From contig NC_052349.1 of NCBI RefSeq assembly GCF_009727055.1, forward strand, positions 33,869,405 through 33,933,404: DNA of 64,000 nt, in the 5' to 3' direction. The stretch is from Benincasa hispida (Eukaryota > Streptophyta > Magnoliopsida > Cucurbitales > Cucurbitaceae). Shown in pieces: positions 34,076 through 44,299 of the stretch. Each line of letters begins with the position of its first letter. The stretch's first letter is position 1. The translations under genes and the position numbers were made by a program. The notes under the pieces are model-generated. The model worked only from the letters and a program-made list of their open reading frames with translations, was not told where the DNA came from and searched no databases.

Positions 34076-34971
34076 TGCATGAATCAAATATTAATGGAGC
34101 ACGCATTATTGTAGTAGAATGAATCACAAACCATGTATTATATTTTATAGGTTTTGTTCAGTAACTATTTAACTCCTATTTTAATTTTGGGTTTTTGAAT
34201 TTTTGAATTTTTTTGTTTTAAAAAAAAAAATCACATATATGTTTGATAACTGTATTTTGTTTTTTTTTATTAAAGAAATTTTGTTGAATAATATATGAGT
34301 TATTATGATATGATTTTATGATGTGGATCCCATTATTTCGAAGTTGCATGCTAGATCAATTTAGTGGCAATTTACACTTCTACCAAAAGTTATGTACACA
34401 CCGTATTAACTAGATTTGTGTTTCTATGGTTTCCTAGACATGTATGAACTAAGAAGCACGGACACTTTAGTTTGGTAAGTATGTTCATGTCCGATACGTG
34501 TCGGACACTTGGACATTCTGACACTTGTTAGACATGTATCAGACACTTGGTTCAATAAATATGTTAGACATGCATATAACACTTACTGAATAGACTAAAA
34601 AGACGTATATGACAATAATAAAAACTTTTGAGTGTGAAGTACATTAGGCTAAAATTTTTAAGCAGATAAGTGCATCAACCCATTTACTTTTAATTTTCTT
34701 TTGGTATAATTGTAAAAATGATACATATATTTTTTAAAATGTATATTTTAATAAACGTGTCCTTGTCGTATTGTGTCCTAGAGTTTTAAAATATGGTGTG
34801 TTGTCGTGTCCATGTTGTGTCATATCCATGTCTTATATTTATATCTGTGCTTCTTAGTGTATGAGTACACCTCACCTATGGTATGACAATTTTAATTGTT
34901 CAATGATGTCCATCGATGTATTAAATAACATGGGGTTCCATTTCGAAACTAATTTGTTATGAGAGAAGCGT
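34076..34971. other. No gene seen
   Basis: AT-rich sequence with homopolymer runs (A-run about 34217, T-run about 34260). Around 34490-34560 there are repeated GGACACTTGGACATTCTGAC / GACATGTATCAGACACTTGG phrases, a short degenerate repeat. No conserved coding frame. Confidence 0.6.
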
Positions 34972-35093
34972 TGAGAATCTCACATTCGAAAAATCAAGGG
35001 ATCTAACACTCTTTATAAGATAGATGAGCTAGTCCTCTCATTGTCAATTGGTTTTGAGATGAACCTCAAATTATCTAATATGGTATCAGAGTC
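34972..35093 (+). mobile_element. TRIM-like short LTR with primer site
   Basis: TGAGAATCTCACATTCGAAA ... ATTATCTAATA (34972-35080, 109 bp) is followed directly by TGGTATCAGAGTC (35081-35093), a Met-tRNA-type primer site. This is the layout of a terminal-repeat retrotransposon in miniature; the CTCACATTCGAAAAAT opening resembles short plant LTRs of that kind. The second LTR was not found nearby, only an inverted echo (CATCTATCTTATAAA at about 35140), so it is probably a remnant. Confidence 0.55.
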
Positions 35094-35720
35094 ATAAACC
35101 CCAAACGGGTATTTGGTCTAATAAAAAGAAAGAGTAGTTCATCTATCTTATAAAAAGGGTCGTTTAGTTTAAGGTTTTATAGATGCCTAGGAATAAAGGA
35201 TACCTGGAAATAGGATGCCTGTGAATAGGATGTCTAAGAATCAAAGATAACTATGTTTGATCTTGTATGAAAAATGCTATTAGAAGTTTGAAAAATTATT
35301 AAAACAGGATCACTGAAGACGATCATACTAGCTAACTCACATAAAAATGTCCCATCATGGTAATTTAAAGTATCAAAGTTTGAAAAATTATTAAAACAAT
35401 AGTTACCTAAAAAATCAAAATGGTTAAAAGAAGTGATGGACTTCAAGCACTATATATATAAAAGAGACTGATCTATAACTTCGATTTTAAATAATCTCAG
35501 TTTTAAGCACTTTTAAGCCCGATATACCAACTCTAGTTGTGTGAGAGTATAACTTTAATACCTTCAAAAGAGTATTTCTTTGTAATTGGGGTTGAGAAGA
35601 GAGATTATTTATTGTAATAAATTTTCACATAGTAGAGTTTTCTCCGATTTAGGAATTTTTCAAGTAAATTCTTGTACTTTTATTTTTTATTTTTAATTTC
35701 TCAATTATTTTTCTACTTAT
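35094..35720. other. No gene seen
   Basis: AT-rich. A phrase TATCAAAGTTTGAAAAATTA at about 35380 repeats one at about 35277-35300. No coding frame of note; the 70-codon minus-strand frame at 35234-35446 lies across these repeats. Confidence 0.5.
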
Positions 35721-35995
35721 TGTTGGGAATGACCCACACTTACTAAGGCTCAAGGCCTAAAAGAGAGTCATATGGTGAACTCCACCTTCTCTTGTCCCAC
35801 ATTGGAGAGTTAAGGAGTGACTAGAGGGTATAAATAGGAGAGCATCTCAAGTGAATTGCATAAATGGGTAGAGGGGCAGTAGAGGGCCTTTTCCTACACA
35901 CATACACCATTGTTGTCTCCTCAATTGGAGGGTTGGGTGTTCTAGATTTGAAATTTATTTTTTCAAAATGTTCTTCCCTTCATCTTCTTTAACCT
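35721..35995 (+). repeat. Element D 5' LTR (3' boundary approximate)
   Basis: Begins TGTTGGGAATGACCCACACT; TATA box in GGGTATAAATAGGAGAGC at about 35828-35845. No Met-tRNA primer site is visible between here and the gag ATG at 36015. Confidence 0.65.
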
Positions 35996-36014
35996 CGTAA
36001 AAAACCATCACTTA

Positions 36015-36395
36015 ATGGAGCCAATTACCACTTCCAAATCTGATGTGGAGATGTCGATTCCTCCAAGGATGCTTTTGCCCTCACAAAACCAACAACCTCC
36101 AAAGATGCTTCTACCGATCCGGTTCCAACTGTGGACACTAAAAATTTGCTTTTGCCCTCACAAAACCAACAACCTCCAAAGATGCTTCTACCGATCCGGT
36201 TCCAACTGTGGACACTAAAAATTTTGAGAAGGATAATAAAATTTTCTGCGGTCACCTGCTCAACCACATGACAGATTCACTGTTTGACTTGTTTGTTGTC
36301 CAGAAATCTGCAAAGTTGATCTAGAATACCCTGGAATCCAGATATGGAGGTAACAACGCTTGTAGAAAGAAACACGTGGTGGGCAAATTGTTATA
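36015..36395 (+). pseudogene. Element D gag, N-terminal part with 77 bp duplication
   Basis: ATG at 36015 gives MEPITTSKSDVEMSIPPRML. A 77 bp tandem duplication (36071-36147 and 36148-36224, almost identical) shifts the frame, since 77 is not a multiple of 3. After it the frame reads NFEKDNKIFCGHLLNHMTDS, LFDLFVVQKSAKLI, a stop, then NTLESRYGGNNACRKKHVVG, the conserved copia gag segment around WxxLExxYG. It is cut by the CACTA-like insert at 36396. Confidence 0.75.
36071..36224 (+). repeat. 77 bp tandem duplication
   Basis: GCTTTTGCCCTCACAAAACC ... GTGGACACTAAAAATTT occurs twice back to back with essentially no differences, so it is younger than the surrounding decay. Confidence 0.92.
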
Positions 36396-36469
36396 TACTA
36401 CAAGAAATCATACTTCTCCCGATGCCATAATTCGTCGGAAAAGTGTGAAAAATGCATCAGGAGATCCTC

Positions 36470-36715
36470 TCCTGACGAATAATGGATTGTCCAGAGTTTG
36501 GTCAGGAAAAATCTGTCGGGAGAGGAACTCCCGACGCATAAAACAAGGCGTTAGGAGTTCCTCAAACTGTCGACGCATCATATATGACGTCGGCAATTTG
36601 AGGAACTCCCAACGCCCTATACATGCGTTGGGAGTTCATCGACCAACTCCCGACACCTTGTTTTATGCGTCGGGAGTTACAAGAACTCCTGACGCACTAA
36701 AATCCGCGTGAGGAG
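36470..36715. repeat. Nested inverted repeats with GACGC motifs
   Basis: GACGCATAAAACAAGGCGTT at 36533 pairs with CACCTTGTTTTATGCGTCGG at 36655, and AGTTCCTCAAACTGTCGACG pairs with the reverse-complementary GGCAATTTGAGGAACTCCC at 36590. Together they could fold into a hairpin of about 150 bp. This is the subterminal region of the CACTA-like insert, where transposase-binding repeats normally lie. Confidence 0.8.
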
Positions 36716-37179
36716 TTTCTTCATTAGTTGAATATTGACTTTTAAATTTTTTTAATTTATAATTTATAATTTTTTTAAATTTGATCTGATTAACCTGCAA
36801 AACATAATTAATCAACTCAAACAGATTCACATAATAAATAAAACAAAGAAAACGAAGTCCATACTATAACAAATAAATGAAAAGTTACAATATCGTACAA
36901 TAAAACAAAGTCATTACTAAATAAAAGAAATTTGTTTTCACAAATACATGGAAGAAATAAAATGAAAACAACGTCAATAAATACAAAGAAGAAAACAACG
37001 TCTGGAACACAACATCTTGAACAATCGTCCAACCTCGTCTTCTAACAACATCCTACCATAAAACAAAAACATTCAAATGTCATAATCTTTAAACATCCAC
37101 AACACGTTCAAACTTCATAAACAAAATATCCACAAATGTCATAATTGTCCAACCAAACTTCATAAATAAACAATCTAAA

Positions 37180-37440
37180 TGAAACTTCATAAACAAGAAC
37201 GAACACACATAAAACTCAAATTTTCTCCTCAAAACAATCTAAACCAATCTCGACCCACCCCCCACAACATATTCAAACTTCATAAACAAGAACGAATACA
37301 CATAAAACTCAAACTTTCTGCCCAAAACAATCTACACAATCTCAACCCAACCCCCCACAATACATTCGAACTTCATAAACATTTATAAACACATAAAAAC
37401 TCTAAGTTCAATGACAAAATGAGTATAATCAAACTCTACC
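37180..37440. repeat. About 93 bp tandem repeat
   Basis: CTTCATAAACAAGAACGAAC starts at about 37185, again at 37278 and, degenerately, at 37371; each unit continues through ACACATAAAACTCAAA to an ACCCACCCCCCACA-type segment. Stop-poor, giving a spurious 69-codon frame. Confidence 0.75.
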
Positions 37441-37689
37441 CAACCCCCACGACAAACATGAGACCTCCCAAATATAAAAAAAAATACATAATAGATGCTA
37501 AATGACAATAATCCTCTAAATTACATAAATTATAACACCTATAATTCACAATTCACAATAATCTACCAAATTGCAGAAATTGTAACATCTATTATAGTAA
37601 ATTAAGTAATCCCTAACCTTAAGAATTAAAGGGAAAAAAAGACTCAATCCACAATAACATCCATAACCTATAATCCATAATTCACATTA

Positions 37690-37915
37690 GATTACCAACA
37701 TGTTAGAAATTAAACATTACCAATATTACCAACATTACCAACATGCTAAAAACTAAACATTACCAACATTAATTACCAACATGCTAGAAATTAAACATTA
37801 CCAACATTACCAACATGCTAGAAATTAAACATTACCAACATTAATTACCAATATTACCAACATGCTAGAAATTAAACATTATCAACATTACCAATATACT
37901 AGAAATTTAAAACAA
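37690..37915. repeat. ACCAACATGCTAGAAATTAA tandem repeat
   Basis: Five to six imperfect units combining ACCAACATGCTAGAAATTAA, ACATTACCAACATT and AATTACCAACATT. Confidence 0.85.
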
Positions 37916-37954
37916 TGGCTTAAATTAATTCACAAAAAGAACAACAAAGTCGCA

Positions 37955-38150
37955 AGCAATGAAGGGGGAAGGCGGCAGCGCGAAGGGGGAAGGAGAAGGC
38001 GGCGAGCGGCGGCACGAAGGGGGAAGGGGCAGGCAACAGGCGACGGACGCAAGGGGAAGGGAAAAGGAGGAGCAGCGAGGGGCGCAAAGGGAAGTGGCAG
38101 CGGGTGGGTGCGGGTGCAAGGGGAAGAGAAAAAGGGGGCAGCTAGGGTTG
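37955..38150. repeat. GC-rich purine-biased repeat
   Basis: A strikingly G-rich stretch in an AT-rich window, built of GAAGGGGGAAGG, GGCGGCAGCG, GGCGGCACGAAGG and AGGGGAAGGGAAAAGGAGG units. Open in several frames by composition; not a gene. G-runs could form G-quadruplexes. Confidence 0.8.
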
Positions 38151-38253
38151 ATAATGAAAAGAATGGGAAAATGAAGAAGAAGGGATTTTGTTATTACCAA
38201 ATCCAATCACCCGACGCCGCTCGATGGGCGTCGGGAGATCTGTTCCTTGAACA

Positions 38254-40392
38254 CCCAAAAAGATAATGTTATGTTATTAAGTTCTCGATTATCTGATAAC
38301 ATGTGGGGAGAAGCTGTATTATTTTCTGCCTGTTTTATACTTAATAGGATTCATCATAAAAGGCTAGATAAGACTCCCTATGAGTTGTTGAAGGGATACC
38401 CATCTAACCTACATTACTTAAGATTGTGGAGGTGCTTAGCCAAGGTAGTATATCCAGAATTTAAGAAACCCACAGTAGGATCTAAAACTTTTGATTGCAC
38501 TTTTATCGGTTATGCTAATAATAGTGCTGCATATAGGTTTGTGTGTTTAAGTGATAACTTGATGTGTGAATCTTGTTGTGTTTTTTAACATATTTTTTCC
38601 ATGATTAAAACTATTGATAAATCAGTAAAAACTTCAATCAATAATCAAACTGCTAGTAACTCAAGCATCGATCGGATATTTGAACTCCCTTCTTCTAACC
38701 CTAATAACATACCTGAGTTAGAGTCTGAAAGAAATGAAAGACAAGGGTTAGTAAAAGACAAGGGTTAATAAGGATTTTGGACCTGATTTTCGAACTACCT
38801 TTCTAGTTGAAAATTCAGATAAAATAGACACTCAATTTGCTTGCATGTACTTAATAGATAGAGATCTAAAAACTTATCAAGAGCTTTAAGCTCAATAAAC
38901 TCTAGGTTTTTGAAAGTGGCAAAAATTAGATTCCTTAGTCATGAATCAAACATGGGAATTAGTGGAACTACTTAAAGGAAATAAACCCATTAGGTGTAAA
39001 TGGATCTTTAAGAAGAAAATGAAACCAGATGGTACAATAGATAAGTTTAAGGCTAGAGTAGTGGTTGTGGGATACACATAAAAGTGAGACATAGACTATT
39101 TTGATACTTACTCACATGGGACTAAAATAGTCATTTTTAGAGCTTTGATAGCTTATGTTGCGATTTGTGGCCTTTTAATACATCAGATGGAAGTAAAGAC
39201 AACATTCCTCAATGGGGACTTAGAAGAGGAAATATATATGACACAACCTGAAGGTTTGATTGTTTCGGGTCAAGAAAATAAGGTATGTAAACTTACTAAA
39301 TCTTTTTATGATCTAAAACAAACTCCTAAATAATGGTATGAAAACTTTAACAACATTTTAGTAAACAATGGTTTTATTAAAGTAAACTGTTCTGACACAT
39401 GTGTTTACTCAAAGCCATCTAGAGCTAACTATGTGATAATATATTTGTATGTTGATGATATGTTGATCTTTGGTACAAACATAGATATAATTAAGGACAC
39501 CAAATTATTTATATCGTCACAATTTGAAATGAAAGATTTAAGTGAGGCTGATGTGATACTCGATGTTAAGATAAGAAAAACTGAAAATGGCTTCTCTCTA
39601 TGTCAATCACACTATATTGAAAAATTACTAAAGAGATTTGACAATTTTGATGTTATACCTATAAGAACATCCTCTTATTCTAGTATGAGTCTTAAGAAGA
39701 ATAAAGGTGAAAGTGTTTCTCAATCTGAATATGCAAAAATTATTGTTAGTGTTATATTTTTAATGAATTATACTAAACCCGATATTGCATATGTTGTGAG
39801 TAGCTGAGTAGATACAGTCATAATCTTGATAAGGATCATTGGACAACACTTCATCATTTGCTAAGATACCTCAGATGTACAATGGATTTTTGTCTGGATT
39901 TCAATAATTTTCCTGTACTGTTAAAAAGATATAGTGATGCAAAGTGGACAAAAGATAACGACAAAGTAAGTTTGCCTAATGGATACGTGTTTATACTAGG
40001 AAGAGGTGCTATTTAATGGAAATCAACCAAACAAAACCTGTATAGCATGATTCACCATGGAGTCAAAATTTATAGCACTAGAGCTAGGTTGACAAGAAGT
40101 AGAGTGACTAAGAAGTCAGCTAGGAGATGTGCCACTGTAGGGGGCATCTGTACCCGTATCTTTGTACTGTGATTCGCAAGTTAACATAGGTATTATCAAG
40201 AACAGTGTGTATAATGGCAAAAGAAGGCATATTCGCTTCAGATATGAAGCTGAACAACTGTTGAAGGAAGGAACTATCCCCATAGAGTATGTGAGGTCTG
40301 AGAGGAATTTAATAAACCCTTTCACCAAAGGCCTAACAAAGAGAGTAATCCTAGAGTCTTCAATTAGTATGAGACTCAAACCCTTAGTGTAA
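38254..40392 (+). pseudogene. Element D integrase end, reverse transcriptase and RNase H
   Basis: Resumes with MLLSSRLSDNMWGEAVLFSA and TPYELLKGYPSNLHYLRLWR (integrase C-terminal part, to about 38588). Next, KWIFKKKMKPDGTIDKFKAR (about 38999) and MEVKTTFLNGDLEEEIYMTQ (39188) from the reverse transcriptase, LYVDDMLIFGTN (39448) carrying the catalytic YVDD, then LSEADVILDVKIRKTENGFS. RNase H follows, with RYSDAKWTKDNDK (about 39929), a stop in the GRGAI*WKSTKQ segment, and CDSQVNIGIIKNSVYNGKRR (40165) ending in NPFTKGLTKRV. Many stops and frameshifts. Reverse transcriptase would copy element RNA and RNase H degrade the template; neither is intact. Confidence 0.85.
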
Positions 40393-40560
40393 TCCATAGC
40401 CCTTTATTTTAGGTGGTTTATTGCGATAGACTTTATGGATACTTTGTGAGTGATCCATAGCCCTTTATGTTGAGTTGTCTATTGCATTAGACTTGATGGA
40501 TAATGTCTAGAGTTTTCATAGCTCAGTTTTGAGTGGTCTATTGTGATAGACTTGACGAAG
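40393..40560 (+). repeat. Degenerate tandem repeat after element D pol
   Basis: Three units of about 55-65 bp, each with ATCCATAGCCCTTTAT or a degraded form, then TGGTTTATTGCGATAGACTT and ATGGATA. Non-coding; in the 3' untranslated part of element D. Confidence 0.75.
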
Positions 40561-40917
40561 TATCTAACATGAAAGTGAAGGTGTGGGTTGTCTTCTATGA
40601 AAGACTTTGAGGGTTTCTTTCTAGAGCTTTCACGATGACCCAAGGCTTTATGTGAATAGCCCAAATAGCATATGATGCATAATTTTATTGCAGAATTAAG
40701 AGAGAAATCAAAAGGATTGAAACGTTTTGTGGGAATCTCAACCAGTATTTACAAAAGTTCAAGAGGCAAATCACTTTGGTGAATTTAATTGTTGCCTTAC
40801 TTTACTATACATCAATTCAAATCACAAGATATTGATGCTTAAGTTACCACCATTCCATTGCTCAAAATCACTACTATCTTTTTATTTTCTCGATACCTGT
40901 AAGTCATCGTGGGGAAT

Positions 40918-41345
40918 AGTTGGAAATGATCCATACTTACCAAGGCCCAAGGCCCATAAGAGAGTCATATGGTGAATTCCACATTCTCTTGTCCCACAAT
41001 TGATATTTAAGGAGTGACTAGAGAGTATAAATAGGAGAGCACCTCTAATGACTTGCAAAAGTGAGTAGAGGGATAGCAGAGTGCCTTTTCTCACACTCGC
41101 ACACCACCATCGTCTTCGTTGTTTGGTCAGATGGGTTGTTTGAACAAATGCGCCTACGCGAAAAGAAAAAAGAAATAGTTATATTTTTTTTGTTTTAATT
41201 TTTTTTAAACCCTTAAACCGTTGAAACTTAATTGTTTTAAAATAAAAAGCGTTAGGATTTTAATTAAGTTCTTATTTCCAGACCTGGAATTTGTTTTTTC
41301 AAAATGTTCCTTCCTTCATCTTCTCCAGACCCTTCAAAAACCAGT
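40918..41345 (+). repeat. Element D 3' LTR-related repeat
   Basis: Starts AGTTGGAAATGATCCATACT, aligning to 35721, with TATA box GAGTATAAATAGGAGAGC at about 41022-41039. It includes about 150 bp not in the left copy and ends with TTTTTTCAAAATGTTCCTTC ... CAAAAACCA. Because the shared part reaches what is leader sequence in the left copy, it may be the 5' LTR of a second element rather than D's own 3' LTR. Confidence 0.55.
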
Positions 41346-43712
41346 GGTCTAGATCTTAAAAAAAAGCATTCTTCATCTGCTTTCTTCATCATGATTCTGA
41401 GCAACTCCTTTTTCTCATCTGATTTCAATCCTCCATCGACGAGTGCACGTCTGAAGGGGGGAATTGTGTTAACCTTGGGAAGCAATCGACAAGAATGATT
41501 CACACCATGATCATGCCAAATTTACTTTGAAGCCAATGGTTTCCACGACACAATGAATAACCTTCGAATCTGACAACGACGAATAACACTTATAAGCAAG
41601 CTTCTGCAAGATAACACATCAATTTCGAGCCTCCATATATTTGGCCAGCATTAACCTTTAGTTTAAGACAGTCTTTTCTTTCGAACCATATATACTATAT
41701 AGTCCAACTAACTACCGTCAACTGTGGTTGAAAACATTTTGCAAACTATTTTTCCAAACGTCAAGGGGTAGTTAAAAATTAATTTTTAATTTCAAACCTC
41801 AAAAACCAAACAAAGTCTATGAATGTTGAAACTAAGTTTAAAAAAAAAAAAAAAAACAACAACAATAACAATAACAAATAATAATTTTTTTAAGGACAAC
41901 AAATAATAGTTAATAACATTACAAATCAAATATAAATCATATATAGTTCCGCTATTATAGTATATTAGGTGAAAAATACTACAAAGAAAAGTTATCAATA
42001 TCTATTTAGTATTATTCTTATTAGTCTCGTTAATTAGTGATACTTATGATTACAATTAATTAATATCTATTTTGATCAACCATGTATGTCATGACTATCA
42101 TATAGAATAAGATTATATGTTTTGATGAATTATTAATAAATGAAAAATAGCTATATGAGTAAAAACATTACGGAAAGATATATTTATAGTTAGTTTTAAG
42201 AAATATCGATTAAATTTTTTAAAAAAAAGTAATAATAAAATGACCAATTTAAATTATTTTTTAAAAAAGATCTTAAGAGCATTATATTAAAACCCTCTTT
42301 TAAAACAAAATTTAATGCAATATGAAAATCATTTAGCACAAAATCCTACCGTTAATTAATTTTAAAAATGTGTAGCCAGTGATTCCATTATAAACTAAAC
42401 TAAATATTCATGGCATATTCGTTAAATTAGACCCAAATTTAAAAATCTATTACGTATTTTAAAAATTTAAAAACTTATTAGATACAATGCCTAAACTTTT
42501 TGTCTTAATTAACTAAAAAAAATTGGTACATATAATTGTCATTTATACTTGAGTAAATTTCGATTTGTCAGTATAAAAAGTACACCTTGTAGGTCTTAAT
42601 AGTTATTAATTTTTTTAAGTATTTTTTAACCATATTTTTCATATTCTCATTTGGTTTATTCATATACCATTTTAATATGGAAGAAAATATCCTTATTTTT
42701 TTTAGAACAAGATAAAATAAACATAGGACTTAAAGAAATATAATATAATTAAATTGGAAGGAAGGAGTAAGAGTTGAGATAAACCCTATATCTTTATGGA
42801 GGAGCATATTGATTTAGAGTGGATTTTCTATAGATATAGAGATATACTTACAAGCTACACTCATAAAGAATTGGAAGTATAGCAAAATCTATTAGTAATA
42901 GACTCTATAATTAATAGACTCTTATTAGAAGTATAGTCTATAACTGATAGATCCTCACTAACGATATGGTTCATCACTAATAGACTTTGAAAGTAGAATC
43001 CAAATTTTGGTATATATACAAATTCTTTTATATTGTCTATACCGCAAATATTTTGGATTTATTTGCTATGTTGTAACTACCCTAGATATTTAGTATGAAC
43101 TCAAGAGAAAATGCAAGTAAAAACATAGTTATATCTACTTATTATTACTAAAATATGATGTAAGATAAAAACCAGTAAAATAGATCATATATTAAATATC
43201 GAATCCGTCTATTCGCGATTTAGAAAACGAAAAAGGTTTCCTAGTGATAGTGTGTTAAAATTATTTTACGATGATGAAAATCTATCAATGATGAACTATA
43301 TAAATAGGTTAAATTCGAAATTTTTTAGAACAATTGTCATATTTGTTATCTGCAAATTATTTATTTTATGAGAAATATTCCCAAATATGACAAATAACCT
43401 TTCTACCCTACCCAATGTAATTGTCCTATTTTTTTTAATCATATTCACGGTCCATTTGAGGTCAAAAATCAATACGAGAATAGTTTTGAGGGTGTTTGAT
43501 AAAACTAATTATTCGTTAATTGATATAAATTTATTTTTTAACTACTTTTATCTGAAAATAACATATAGATTAGTTGCTTTTGAATAAACTTTTCTAAAGA
43601 TTTTATATGTCTAATGGCTATTTCCATTCTAATTTATTTTCTTCTATATTTGAATTGTAAATTTTTTTAATAACAAGGCCTAGACTTTATACTTCATAGG
43701 AGTATTAATAAC
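41346..43712. other. No gene seen
   Basis: 41346-41640 is moderately complex, with a 64-codon plus frame and a 79-codon minus frame overlapping each other, neither recognisable. 41640-43700 is very AT-rich. At 42875-42995 there is a degenerate repeat of the AATAGACTCTTATTAGAAGT / TAATAGACT type. A long A-run is at about 41838. Confidence 0.6.
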
Positions 43713-43891
43713 ATGGAAAAATGTCGAGCCTTCCTCAAAGTTACCCAAAAATATTCTCAGGTAGAATTTGATAGGCGCTTAGTATTTGGTTGGAGAGACA
43801 ATAGAAATCTTAACCATATTGAAAATCATCTACTCACTTGTGGGAAGACATCATATATTTGGCAGCCTCTTGGTGTATTAGATCAAATTTA
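43713..43891 (+). other. Unknown open frame cut by element E
   Basis: ATG at 43713 opens a frame through NHIENHLLTCGKTSYIWQPL up to the edge of element E's LTR at 43892. The HxxxCGKTSYIW pattern loosely recalls the zinc-binding segment after a LINE reverse transcriptase, but the match is weak. The other side of the element E insertion (52905-53122) continues for some codons without an obvious family. Could be chance. Confidence 0.25.
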
Positions 43892-44270
43892 TGTGAAGCG
43901 TGTGATAGACATTCACAAATAAATAACCAACAAAAGATTATTTGAGAGGAAATAAAATCATTTTTATTTGAAAGTCTCTTCAAACTTGATTCACATTTTT
44001 AATTGAACTCTCTTTGTGTGTTCTTCTCTACACTTGATTGTCATTTCAATACAAAATATCAGTTCTATTTATAGGATTATCATGGGCAAGCCTAAATCTA
44101 TAACTCTCACTTTAATTAAACACATAAAAAAACCTTCAAAGTCCTATATTTAATTTATTAATATATCTTACTCTCTCCAATACATGATCTTACCAACTTT
44201 CATCAATTAAAATACTTAATTAGCTTGCATCTATAACTTATCTAATTAAAACATTTTTTATTTTTCAACA
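43892..44270 (-). repeat. Element E left (3') LTR
   Basis: TGTGAAGCGTGTGATAGACA ... TTTTTCAACA; followed inside by TCCTCCCTTAAACATG, the complement of the polypurine tract. Confidence 0.85.
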
Positions 44271-44299
44271 TCCTCCCTTAAACATGTTTTGTAAATACT

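Larger units (their letters stand above)
36396..38253. mobile_element. CACTA-like non-autonomous insert in element D
   Basis: The left end TACTACAAGAAATCATACTT differs by one base from CACTACAAGAAA and is followed by CTCCCGATGCCAT. The right end, ATGGGCGTCGGGAGATCTGT then TCCTTGAAC, is a degenerate reverse complement. Subterminal CTCCCGACGC/GCGTCGGGAG motifs repeat in both orientations at the left and once at the right. The interior is repetitive and non-coding. The junction with D also lost D's protease and most of its integrase, so a deletion accompanied or followed insertion. Confidence 0.6.
35721..41345 (+). mobile_element. Copia element D (plus), interrupted by a CACTA-like insert
   Basis: Two related direct repeats, 35721 to about 35995 and 40918 to about 41345, share AAGAGAGTCATATGGTGAA, GAGGGTATAAATAGGAGAGC-type promoter sequence and TTTTTTCAAAATGTTC. 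Between them are a gag start, a CACTA-like insert (36396-38253) and the 3' half of pol in plus order. The right repeat has about 150 bp of extra sequence (41130-41280) and its outer end is unclear, so I could not test the target duplication (CTTAT precedes 35721). Confidence 0.7.

Noticed and set aside
24305..34080. Target duplication for element B
   Set aside because: AGAAC and TGCAT do not match; B's outer ends are eroded or it was rearranged.
37862..38266. 134-codon plus-strand frame rich in Gly, Arg and Lys, and overlapping frames on both strands
   Set aside because: Open in several frames because of the GC-rich purine repeat at 37955-38150.
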